From RPQK01 sp041946865 (GTDB lineage: Bacteria; Acidobacteriota; UBA6911; RPQK01), in the NCBI GenBank assembly GCA_041946865.1, contig JBHGBF010000110.1, positions 1 to 16,861 of the forward strand: a stretch of 16,861 nucleotides of DNA. Direction: 5' to 3'. Shown here piece after piece: positions 8,334 through 14,982 of the stretch. How positions within the stretch are numbered: the first letter of the stretch is position 1; each line of letters opens with the position of its first letter. The notes under the pieces are model-generated. The model worked only from the letters and a program-made list of their open reading frames with translations, was not told the origin of the DNA and searched no databases. Position numbers and translations under genes: made by a program.

Positions 8334-9356
8334 ATGAAAAACTACGAAGTTGTGCTGATCGCCGGAGACGGCATCGGTCCAGAGATTACCCAGGCCGTCA
8401 AGCGGGTGCTGGAGGCAGCGAGCTCGGGAATCCATTGGATTGAGCGAAAGGCCGGAATTGCGGCGCTTGCTGACGGTCTCGAGGTGTTGCCGGAGGAGAC
8501 CCTCGAGGCGATTCGCCGGCACAAAGTGGCGCTGAAGGGGCCGTGTACCACGCCGGTCGGAAAAGGGTTCACCTCGGTTAACGTCCAGCTGAGAAAGAAG
8601 CTCGATCTGTATGCGGCAATCCGGCCGGTGCGCAACCTGCCCGGCGTCACCAGCCTGTTTGAGAACGTCGATATTGTGATCGTCCGCGAAAACACCGAAG
8701 GGCTTTACAGCGGAGTCGAGAACGAAGTAACCCCCGGAGTGGTGATGAGCATGAAAGTCGCCACCGAGGTCGCCTGCAGGCGCATCGCCCGCTTTGCTTT
8801 TCGCTACGCCACGCAGCGGCGCCGGAGGAAGATTACTGTTTTTCACAAGGCCAATATCATGAAGATGACGGACGGCCTGTTCATCCGCTCAGCCCAGGAG
8901 ATCCAGCGTGTCGATTATCCGAACATCGAGTACGAGGAGATGATCATTGACGCTGGTTGTATGAAACTGGTCCAGAAGCCGTCTCAGTTTGACATTCTTC
9001 TGCTCGAAAATCTGTATGGAGACGTGGTCAGCGACCTGTGTGCCGGCCTGGTCGGCGGTCTCGGAGTCGTTCCGGGCGCCAATATCGGTGAGCGGGAAGC
9101 AGTCTTCGAAGCGGTCCACGGGTCCGCTCCCGACATTGCAGGCAAAGGGATTGCAAACCCGCTCGCGCTGCTCATGTCCGCCGTGATGATGCTCAACCAT
9201 ATCTCGGATCAAACCGGAGACGAGAACCTGCGCGCGGTGTCCGAGAAGGTCAAGAACGCCTACAACCGGGCCCTCGCCGAAGGACAGAAGACGAGAGATT
9301 TGGGGGGGACGCTCGGTACTGAACAGTTTGCTGAACAGGTCATAGCGCGGCTGTAA
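8334..9356 (+). CDS. NAD-dependent isocitrate dehydrogenase (IDH3-like, isocitrate/isopropylmalate dehydrogenase family)
   Basis: The enzyme converts isocitrate and NAD+ to 2-oxoglutarate, CO2 and NADH in the TCA cycle. The 340-residue protein closely follows mitochondrial IDH3: VVLIAGDGIGPEI at the N-terminus, the substrate helix SVNVQLRKKLDLYAAIRP, VRENTEGLYSGVEN (typical of isocitrate rather than isopropylmalate enzymes), HKANIMKMTDGLF with the catalytic Lys, and GDVVSDLCAGLVGGLG with metal-binding Asp residues. HGSAPDIAGKG has Asp267-Ile268 where NADP-type E. coli Icd has Lys-Tyr, pointing to NAD. ATG 8334 matches family N-termini. A GTG at 8307 overlaps the upstream stop (GTGA) and could be an alternative, translationally coupled start. 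The 3' end overlaps the convergent phosphorylase gene by 17 bp. Isopropylmalate or homoisocitrate dehydrogenase is less likely. Confidence 0.88.
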   Translation: MKNYEVVLIAGDGIGPEITQAVKRVLEAASSGIHWIERKAGIAALADGLEVLPEETLEAIRRHKVALKGPCTTPVGKGFTSVNVQLRKKLDLYAAIRPVRNLPGVTSLFENVDIVIVRENTEGLYSGVENEVTPGVVMSMKVATEVACRRIARFAFRYATQRRRRKITVFHKANIMKMTDGLFIRSAQEIQRVDYPNIEYEEMIIDAGCMKLVQKPSQFDILLLENLYGDVVSDLCAGLVGGLGVVPGANIGEREAVFEAVHGSAPDIAGKGIANPLALLMSAVMMLNHISDQTGDENLRAVSEKVKNAYNRALAEGQKTRDLGGTLGTEQFAEQVIARL

Positions 9357-10188
9357 ACAGCCGGCCTGTGATTGCCAGGATCAGTCTTCCGAGCGACTCG
9401 CCTGCTGCGGCCCCGGTTGCCAGGACCTCCAGGTGCGAGAGCGGGCTGGGAGTAATGCCGGCGGCAAAGTTTGTAATCACGGAGACGGCCAGAACCTTGG
9501 ACCCCATCTGGGCCAGGGCAATTACCTCAGGCACGGTCGACATCCCGATCGCGTCCGCTCCCAGCCTGCCGAACATTCGGATCTCAGCCGGGGTTTCATA
9601 CTGAGGGCCGGTCACGGCCAGGTAGACACCTTCCTCGAGTTTCACGTTCAGTCTCGCCGCGCACTCGTGGGCGATCTTTCTCAGGGAAGGCGCGTATACG
9701 GCGGTGAGATCCGGGAACCTCTCGCCCAGATCGGGCACGTCCAGGGCGCGCAGCGGGTTGTCCCCCATAAAGTTGATGTGGTCCGTAATCAGCATGAGGC
9801 TGCCGGGCGCCAGCGTGGGACGGATGCCCCCGGCGGCATTGGTGAGGATGAAGTTCGTAACGCCCCAGGAAGCGAGCGCTCGAACTGGAAACACGACCTC
9901 CGGGAGACTGAATCCTTCGTAATAGTGACACCGTCCCGCCAGCTCCGCAAAACAGCTGTCTCCCTTGCGGACAATCGAGAGGCGTCCCGGGTGGCCGGCG
10001 ACTCCTGGCCTCTGGAAACCTGGAATCGTCTCGTAAGGGATCGAGTTGAGCTTCGGCCACGATTCGGCGGCTGTGCTCAGGCCGCTGCCGAGGACGACGG
10101 CCGCCGGCGGCGGGGAACCGAGCTGGTTTTGGAGGAAAGTCACGGCTTGGCCCAACTGCTCGCGGTAGTGGCTGCCTGCGGGGATCAT
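9340..10188 (-). CDS. Purine nucleoside phosphorylase (trimeric, PNP family I)
   Basis: This cytoplasmic enzyme splits inosine or guanosine with phosphate into the base and ribose-1-phosphate for purine salvage. The 282-residue protein has the trimeric-PNP landmarks: the phosphate loop GSGL (34-37), AGHPG around His66, GRCHYYEG (85-92), TNAAGGI (116-122), TGPQYETPAEI with Glu198 (human PNP Glu201), GADAIGMSTVPEVI, and VITN with Asn240 (human Asn243). Glu and Asn together predict a 6-oxopurine preference. The frame extends upstream to an ATG at 10245, but that start would overlap the divergent gene's -10 box and adds 19 poorly structured residues. ATG 10188 lacks a Shine-Dalgarno site and lies 6 nt from a TATACT box, so the message may be leaderless. 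Methylthioadenosine phosphorylase is a less likely relative. Confidence 0.9.
   Translation of the reverse strand: MIPAGSHYREQLGQAVTFLQNQLGSPPPAAVVLGSGLSTAAESWPKLNSIPYETIPGFQRPGVAGHPGRLSIVRKGDSCFAELAGRCHYYEGFSLPEVVFPVRALASWGVTNFILTNAAGGIRPTLAPGSLMLITDHINFMGDNPLRALDVPDLGERFPDLTAVYAPSLRKIAHECAARLNVKLEEGVYLAVTGPQYETPAEIRMFGRLGADAIGMSTVPEVIALAQMGSKVLAVSVITNFAAGITPSPLSHLEVLATGAAAGESLGRLILAITGRLFTAAL
9348..9363. terminator. Hairpin inside overlapping 3' ends, possible bidirectional terminator
   Basis: CGGCTGT (9348-9354) and ACAGCCG (9357-9363) are perfect inverted repeats, effectively a 6-bp stem with a TAAA loop. The loop contains the TAA stop of the isocitrate dehydrogenase gene and lies within the last codons of the phosphorylase gene. 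No T-run follows on either strand, so its efficiency as an intrinsic terminator is doubtful. Confidence 0.4.
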
Positions 10189-10194
10189 AAAGCG

Positions 10195-10200
10195 AGTATA
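10195..10200 (-). promoter_or_regulatory. -10 box placed for a leaderless phosphorylase transcript
   Basis: On the minus strand TATACT is followed by exactly 6 nt (CGCTTT) and the ATG at 10188, so the usual +1 position is the A of the start codon. No Shine-Dalgarno sequence is present. A convincing -35 box is not visible at 16-18 nt; the nearest match, CCGACA, is 21 nt away. Confidence 0.5.
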
Positions 10201-10244
10201 GCGCCGGGCCGCACCCTGCTCTGTCGGATTTCTTCTTCCTGCCA

Positions 10245-10250
10245 TAGAAT
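10245..10250 (+). promoter_or_regulatory. -10 box placed for a leaderless gamma-glutamyltransferase transcript
   Basis: TAGAAT (5 of 6 to consensus) is followed by exactly 6 nt (TGAGCC) and the ATG at 10257, so transcription would begin at the start codon. No AGGAGG-like site precedes the ATG. The region where a -35 box should be (about 10222-10227, TGTCGG) is a poor match. Confidence 0.45.
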
Positions 10251-10256
10251 TGAGCC

Positions 10257-11957
10257 ATGTCGGACTCCGGGTGTTTGCGGGTCGTGATGTCTGTCGTTCT
10301 TGGATTCGGACTCTTTCCCGGCCTTGAGGCCGCGTCGGCTCCGCCGGTTCGGGCCCGCCGTGCCATGGTGGTTTCCCAGAGCGCCCTGGCCTCCAAGATC
10401 GGCATCGATATCCTGAAAGAAGGGGGTAACGCCATTGATGCGGCCGTTGCCACCGCCTTTGCCATGGCTGTCACGCACCCGACCGCAGGAAATATCGGGG
10501 GCGGCGGATTCATCGTCTACCGGCCGGCCGCCGGAGAAACGGCCAGCTACGACTTCCGTGAAATGGCGCCGGCCAAGGCCTTTCCTGAGATGTTTCTGCG
10601 CGACGGTCGTTACGACGAGGAGCTTCACCACTATAGCCATCTGTCGATCGGGGTACCGGGCACAGTTGCCGGTCTGCATCTGGCCTGGCGGGAGAACGGG
10701 CGCCTTCCCTGGAAGAGACTCGTGGAACCGGCCATCAAGCTGGCTCGTGACGGGTTCGAAGTCAGCCAAGGCCTGAGCGACTCCCTGAAGGCGATTCTTC
10801 CCCGGATGCGGAAGTACCCGGCTTCAGTCGCTCAGTTCTCCAAGCAGGGTACACCGTACGAGCCAGGGGAAGTCCTGCGCCAGCCCGATCTCGGGCGTAC
10901 GCTCGAACGAATCGCGATTCAGGGACCCGCAGGTTTCTACGAAGGGGAAACCGCCGAGCTGATCGAGAAAGAGATGGCGGCCAATGGAGGCCTTATAAGC
11001 CGGGATGACCTGAAGAGGTACAAGGCGCGCCGTCGCCCGCCTGTGCGGGGTAGCTATCGGGGAGTAGAGGTGATCTCGATGCCGCCGCCCAGCTCTGGGG
11101 GCACGATCCTTCTCGAAATGCTGAACATTCTGGAATCGTTTGAGCTCGACAAACTGGGGTTTGGTTCGGCCGCCCAGCTTCACCTCGTGATCGAGGCCAT
11201 GCGTCGCGGCTATGCCGACCGGGCGAGGCATTTGGGCGACCCGGAATCGGACCCGGATATGCCTGTGCCCCGGCTGATTTCCAAGGAGTACGCTGCAGCG
11301 CTCGTCAAAACGATCCGGAAGGGCAGGGCGTCCCCGTCCAGTCCCACCACGTTCGAATGGCCGCCGGAAGGCGCAAGCACCACTCACATATCGGTCGTGG
11401 ATGCTGACCGCAACGCAGCCGCTCTGACCTACACCCTGGAGTCCGGATACGGCTCGCGTATCGTTGTCCCCGGCGCCGGATTCCTGCTCAACAACGAAAT
11501 GGGTGACTTCAACGCCGGCCCGGGCTTGACCACCGAAGGAGGCCTGATTGGCACGAAGGCGAACCTGGCCGGCCCGGGTAAACGCATGCTTTCGAGCATG
11601 ACACCGACGATTCTGGTCCGCGACGGCAAGTTGTTCATGGTGACCGGCAGCCCGGGGGGGAGGACGATCATCAATACAGTCCTGCAGACCATTCTGAATG
11701 TTGTGGATTTTGGGATGAATGTGCAGGAGGCCGTGGATGCCCCCCGGATTCATCACCAATGGCTGCCTGACCGTGTCTCGTACGAGCGTCACGGGCTTTC
11801 CCCGGATACGGTCTCGATCCTCGCGTCGCTTGGTCATTCCCTGACGCCGGTCCAGTCACAGGGCGTGGTGGAAGCGATCGTCTATGATCCGGAGCAGGAC
11901 CTGCTTCAGGGCGGCTGTGACCGTCGTGCGCCCGATGGGGCGGCGGCAGGGTGGTAA
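10257..11957 (+). CDS. ggt: Gamma-glutamyltransferase (glutathione hydrolase), self-processing
   Basis: This exported Ntn-hydrolase removes or transfers the gamma-glutamyl group of glutathione and similar peptides. The 566-residue precursor has a signal segment (about 1-26, with a second possible start at Met11), then the large-subunit hallmarks NAIDAAVATAFAMAVTHPTAGNIGGGGF and SIGVPGTVAGL. The processing site is STTHISVVD: Thr375 matches E. coli Thr391, the new N-terminus and nucleophile of the small subunit. Small-subunit landmarks are FLLNNEMGDF, RMLSSMTPTI (substrate-binding serines) and GSPGG. The length is normal for the family. It is divergent from the phosphorylase with only 68 nt between start codons and convergent with zwf. 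Physiological substrates could be glutathione or other gamma-glutamyl compounds; whether this host makes glutathione cannot be seen here. Confidence 0.92.
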   Translation: MSDSGCLRVVMSVVLGFGLFPGLEAASAPPVRARRAMVVSQSALASKIGIDILKEGGNAIDAAVATAFAMAVTHPTAGNIGGGGFIVYRPAAGETASYDFREMAPAKAFPEMFLRDGRYDEELHHYSHLSIGVPGTVAGLHLAWRENGRLPWKRLVEPAIKLARDGFEVSQGLSDSLKAILPRMRKYPASVAQFSKQGTPYEPGEVLRQPDLGRTLERIAIQGPAGFYEGETAELIEKEMAANGGLISRDDLKRYKARRRPPVRGSYRGVEVISMPPPSSGGTILLEMLNILESFELDKLGFGSAAQLHLVIEAMRRGYADRARHLGDPESDPDMPVPRLISKEYAAALVKTIRKGRASPSSPTTFEWPPEGASTTHISVVDADRNAAALTYTLESGYGSRIVVPGAGFLLNNEMGDFNAGPGLTTEGGLIGTKANLAGPGKRMLSSMTPTILVRDGKLFMVTGSPGGRTIINTVLQTILNVVDFGMNVQEAVDAPRIHHQWLPDRVSYERHGLSPDTVSILASLGHSLTPVQSQGVVEAIVYDPEQDLLQGGCDRRAPDGAAAGW

Positions 11958-11968
11958 GTTGCCGTGAG

Positions 11969-11986
11969 CCGCTCAGCGCGGAGCGG
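11969..11986. terminator. Weak stem-loop between convergent ggt and zwf
   Basis: CCGCTC (11969-11974) and GAGCGG (11981-11986) form a 6-bp GC stem with a 6-nt loop. It lies 11 nt after the ggt stop and 30 nt past the zwf stop on the other strand. No T-run follows, so it may only aid termination or mRNA 3' stability. Confidence 0.3.
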
Positions 11987-12015
11987 AGAAGTGTCCAAGC
12001 CCTTGCCCCTCCGGG

Positions 12016-13563
12016 CTAGGTCTTGATCCACTCTCGCCCATCCCCGGCTAACAGCCGGGCAGCGGCTGCGGGACCCTCGGTCCCCGCAGGGTAATTGGGG
12101 AAATCAGTGGCCGGATGGGTCTGCCAGTACCGGATCAGCGGGTCTACGATCGACCAGGCGGCTTCGACCCAATCGCCGCGCGCGAACAGGGTCTGCTCGC
12201 CGCGCATGGCATCCAACAGCAGCCACTCGTACGCCGACGGAGGTTTTTCGATCCCGAAAGCGTCGGCGTAAAGCAAAGTCATCTTCACCGGCTGCATGCA
12301 GATCTCGGGCCCTGGCTGTTTGGCCACAAAGCGCTGGATGATCCCTTCTTCGGGCTGGAGTCTGAAAGTCAGTGTGTCCCTCTGTCGCGGCCGGTCCTGG
12401 TCGAGGGGAAACATCAGATGAGGAGTCGGCTTGAACTCGATGACCACTTCAGCCAGCTTCCGCGGCAACCTCTTGCCGGTCTTCAGGTAGAACGGGACTC
12501 CCGCCCATCGCCAGTTGTCGATCCGTACTCGAAGTGCGGCGAAAGTCGCCATGTTGGAGGAAGGCGAGACGCCCTTCTCCATCCTGTAGCCGGGTACAGC
12601 CGCCCCCCGCACGGTGCCGGAACCATACTGTCCCCGCACCGCATCCGATGCCGGATCAAGCGGCCGGATGGCTCGCAGCACTTCAACGGTCTCGTTGCGA
12701 AGTGAACGGGCGTCAAACCGGACCGGAGGTTCCATTGCCACCATGCACAAGAGCTGAAGCAGGTGGTTCTGGACCATATCGCGCATAACACCGGTTGATT
12801 CGTAGAAGGCGGCCCGCCCTTCGATGCCGATATCTTCGGCCACGCTGATCTGGACATTGTCGATGTAATTTCGGTTCCAGATCGGTTCAAAACTGGGATT
12901 GGCGAAACGGAAGACCAGCATGTTCTGGACGGTCTCCTTACCCAGAAAATGGTCTATCCGGTAGATCTGCTCTTCGCGAAACGCTTGAAGGAGCTGGCCG
13001 TGGAGCGCGCAGGCCGATTCCCGGTCAGTCCCGAACGGCTTCTCGATAACAATCCTCCGCCATCCCGAACCGGTTTCAGCAAGAGCGGCTGATTTCAGCC
13101 CGGCCACGATCGTCGGGTAGTGCTCGGGGGGAGTCGCCAGGTGAAACAGGACGTTGCCGGGCATCGGAAAGGCGCCCGGCTTTAGAATCCTCTCCCGCAA
13201 TTGACGGTAAGCATCTGATTCCGGTTCATCGAAATCGCCCCGAACATAAAAGAGGTGGCGGCTGAACGCTGCCCAGCCGTCGCTCTCCTGATTCCCCCGG
13301 GCGGCGACTGCCGCGTACATCTCGCCCCTGAAGGCATCGTCAGTCCAGGGCCGGCGGGCAAATCCGATGACGGCGAACGGGTCAGGAAGGAGCCCTATCG
13401 AGAACAGCTGGTAGAGGGCGGGCATCAGCTCGCGACGTGTCAAATCTCCGCTGGCGCCGAAGATAACTAGAGTGCAAGGCTCCGGCACGCGTCCCGGGGC
13501 AAAGCCCTGACACCCCGTTTCGATCGCATTCGGCGCCCGTATACCGGTCGTACGACTTGCCAT
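12016..13563 (-). CDS. zwf: Glucose-6-phosphate 1-dehydrogenase
   Basis: The enzyme oxidises glucose-6-phosphate to 6-phosphogluconolactone with NADP+ or NAD+, feeding the pentose phosphate or Entner-Doudoroff route and supplying reducing power. The 515-residue protein has the nucleotide-binding GASGDL (36-41), IEKPFG, the active-site block RIDHFLGKE (202-210, catalytic His205), VMRDMVQNHLLQLL and LKTGKRLPRK, and a typical C-terminal beta domain. One oddity: the family lysine after GDLxxR (Lys21 of the Leuconostoc enzyme) is Glu45 here, in GDLTRREL. The start is supported by AGGAGG (13572-13577) 8 nt upstream. The gene lies 56 nt downstream of the thioredoxin-fold gene on the same strand, with no terminator between them, so they may be co-transcribed. 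No pgl, edd or gnd is beside it. Confidence 0.93.
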   Translation of the reverse strand: MASRTTGIRAPNAIETGCQGFAPGRVPEPCTLVIFGASGDLTRRELMPALYQLFSIGLLPDPFAVIGFARRPWTDDAFRGEMYAAVAARGNQESDGWAAFSRHLFYVRGDFDEPESDAYRQLRERILKPGAFPMPGNVLFHLATPPEHYPTIVAGLKSAALAETGSGWRRIVIEKPFGTDRESACALHGQLLQAFREEQIYRIDHFLGKETVQNMLVFRFANPSFEPIWNRNYIDNVQISVAEDIGIEGRAAFYESTGVMRDMVQNHLLQLLCMVAMEPPVRFDARSLRNETVEVLRAIRPLDPASDAVRGQYGSGTVRGAAVPGYRMEKGVSPSSNMATFAALRVRIDNWRWAGVPFYLKTGKRLPRKLAEVVIEFKPTPHLMFPLDQDRPRQRDTLTFRLQPEEGIIQRFVAKQPGPEICMQPVKMTLLYADAFGIEKPPSAYEWLLLDAMRGEQTLFARGDWVEAAWSIVDPLIRYWQTHPATDFPNYPAGTEGPAAAARLLAGDGREWIKT

Positions 13564-13619
13564 GTGTCCTGCCTCCTGTAGTTTTTTCCGCTTGCCGGGC
13601 GCTCGCGCAAAACGCCCCG

Positions 13620-14747
13620 CTACTTGTAGGTATTTCCCAAAACCTTGATGATTTTGCGCTTGACCACCAGCGGATCGATTCTCCCCTCGTGCCGGTAAAT
13701 GACTTCCCCGCCGGGTTTCACCAGCATCGTATACGGAAGCGCGCCGCTCGACATCTTGCCCCCGGCGAATTTGTCCAGCACATCGAACAGCTTGTAGGCG
13801 TTGTCCTCGAAAACCAGGTTTATGGTGGATGCCTGCTGCTTTTTGAGGAAGGCCAGCGCCTGGTCTTTGTTCTCAGGGGAGTCCGCGCTGATCGTGATCA
13901 TCTCAAACTCCCGGTGTCGATACATCCGGTTGATGGTGACCAGGTCCGGGAATTCGATCAGGCAAGGCCCGCACCAGGTAGCCCAGACATTGATCAGGCG
14001 CAGCTTGTCCGTCTTGTTCTCGAGCAGCTGCTGCAGCCTGGTCGGACTCGTCGTTTCCAGGCTGACCGGTTCCTGCGCCCAGTCCTGGAAAGCCGCCGCC
14101 ACCGAAGCGCGCTTGTCTGCCCACTTGATCGAGCATCCGAAGGTCCTGGTTTGTTCGACCGGCACCGGTTTTCCGTCAAGCAGGGCTTGTATCGCGTTGC
14201 GCGCGTCAGCGCTGGTGACCTGGTCTGTGCGCCGCTCGTTGTCATCGATCCGACCGACATAGCGGAGCTTGCGCGCCTGATCGAAGATGAAAACGTGCGG
14301 CGTCGCCTTGGGGCCGTAGGCTTTGGCCACCTGCTGGGTATCCCCGTCATACAGGTAGGGATAGTTATAGCCCTTGTGCGCCGCCCGCAGCTTCATCTCC
14401 TCAAAGGAGTCGCTCAGATCCGTCCAACCCAGCTCGTCGAGCCGCACGGCTTTCGGATCGTTCGGCGAAATAGCGACGAAACCAACTCCTCTGTCCTTGA
14501 AATCCGTTACCAGCTGCTTGATTCGTCCTTCATAGGCCTGGGCAGTCGGACAGTGGTTGCAGGTGAAGATGACGACGAGCGCTTTTGACTTGTTGAAGTC
14601 CTTCAAGGAGTAATGACGGCCATCGACAGCCGGCAGCCGGAAATCGGGTGCGAGTTGGCCGATCGCGAGCGTGGGGTAGTCTTCCTCAGCCGCAAAGCAG
14701 GAATCGAGCGAGAGAGTCACTAACAGGCCGGCCAGCAGAACGATCAT
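13620..14747 (-). CDS. Exported tandem thioredoxin-fold protein: AhpC/TSA-like domain fused to TlpA-like domain
   Basis: This 375-residue protein probably acts in periplasmic thiol-disulfide or peroxide chemistry. After an N-terminal signal segment (about 1-20), domain one (about 28-210) is redoxin-like. It has APDFRLPAVDG, the CXXC-type site TCNHCPTAQAY (Cys63, Cys66), the probable cis-proline ATP (148-150), and ends in the motif FGCSIKW (Cys205). Domain two (about 228-372) is TlpA/ResA-like, with VWATWCGPC (Cys259, Cys262) and a cis-proline at LPYT (338). The signal could be a weak lipobox (LDSC, Cys17), but Asp at -2 makes ordinary cleavage after FAA more likely. AAGGAG precedes the ATG by about 6 nt. 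It is divergent from sat/cysC and is followed by zwf. Each domain alone is well known; the partner proteins are unknown. Confidence 0.88.
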   Translation of the reverse strand: MIVLLAGLLVTLSLDSCFAAEEDYPTLAIGQLAPDFRLPAVDGRHYSLKDFNKSKALVVIFTCNHCPTAQAYEGRIKQLVTDFKDRGVGFVAISPNDPKAVRLDELGWTDLSDSFEEMKLRAAHKGYNYPYLYDGDTQQVAKAYGPKATPHVFIFDQARKLRYVGRIDDNERRTDQVTSADARNAIQALLDGKPVPVEQTRTFGCSIKWADKRASVAAAFQDWAQEPVSLETTSPTRLQQLLENKTDKLRLINVWATWCGPCLIEFPDLVTINRMYRHREFEMITISADSPENKDQALAFLKKQQASTINLVFEDNAYKLFDVLDKFAGGKMSSGALPYTMLVKPGGEVIYRHEGRIDPLVVKRKIIKVLGNTYK

Positions 14748-14770
14748 GTCTGACTCCTTTGTTTTAGGTT

Positions 14771-14776
14771 ATTGTA
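14771..14776 (-). promoter_or_regulatory. Possible -10 box for the thioredoxin-fold gene
   Basis: On the minus strand TACAAT (5 of 6 to consensus) lies 23 nt before the ATG at 14747, giving a short leader that still includes the AAGGAG ribosome site. No good -35 box stands at 16-18 nt, so this is tentative. Confidence 0.35.
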
Positions 14777-14845
14777 ACCCCGTTTGAGCTGCGGTCCGCC
14801 GGGTTAGCCCGCGGGTGCGTCTTCGCGGTCCGGTTCGGCCGAGGA

Positions 14846-14893
14846 CGAGATTGACGCTTCAGGAAAACTGCGAGATTAACGCTTCGGAAAACT
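14846..14893 (+). repeat. Tandem direct repeat of about 24 bp over the sat/cysC promoter
   Basis: Unit 1 (14846-14869) and unit 2 (14871-14893) are almost identical. They start CGAGATT(G/A)ACGCTTC and end GGAAAACT, with one substitution and one missing A. Unit 2 contains the predicted -35 box. Two same-direction copies about 25 bp apart sit on nearly the same DNA face at about 2.4 helical turns, so they could be paired binding sites for a regulator of sulfate activation. Confidence 0.65.
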
Positions 14894-14904
14894 AATGGTA
14901 TGCT
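14876..14904 (+). promoter_or_regulatory. Extended -10 promoter for sat/cysC
   Basis: TTAACG (14876-14881, 4 of 6 to TTGACA), a 17-nt spacer and TATGCT (14899-14904, 4 of 6) are preceded by TGG at 14896-14898, an extended -10 element. The expected start is near 14911, giving a leader of about 72 nt. An alternative -35, TTGACG (14851-14856), has a poorer partner -10. Confidence 0.55.
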
Positions 14905-14982
14905 GTGGATTAACTTTTTATTGACCGGACTTCAGATTCCATTCTCATGAACGAACCAACAACTCGAATTCAAGGAGTTTCC

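Noticed and set aside
10824..11837. A 337-codon minus-strand open frame under gamma-glutamyltransferase
   Set aside because: The plus strand is an intact enzyme with catalytic Thr375 and substrate-binding motifs; the antisense frame has none.
13557..14588. A 343-codon plus-strand open frame antisense to the thioredoxin-fold gene
   Set aside because: The opposite strand encodes two intact thioredoxin domains with CXXC and WCGPC. The antisense translation shows no family signature.
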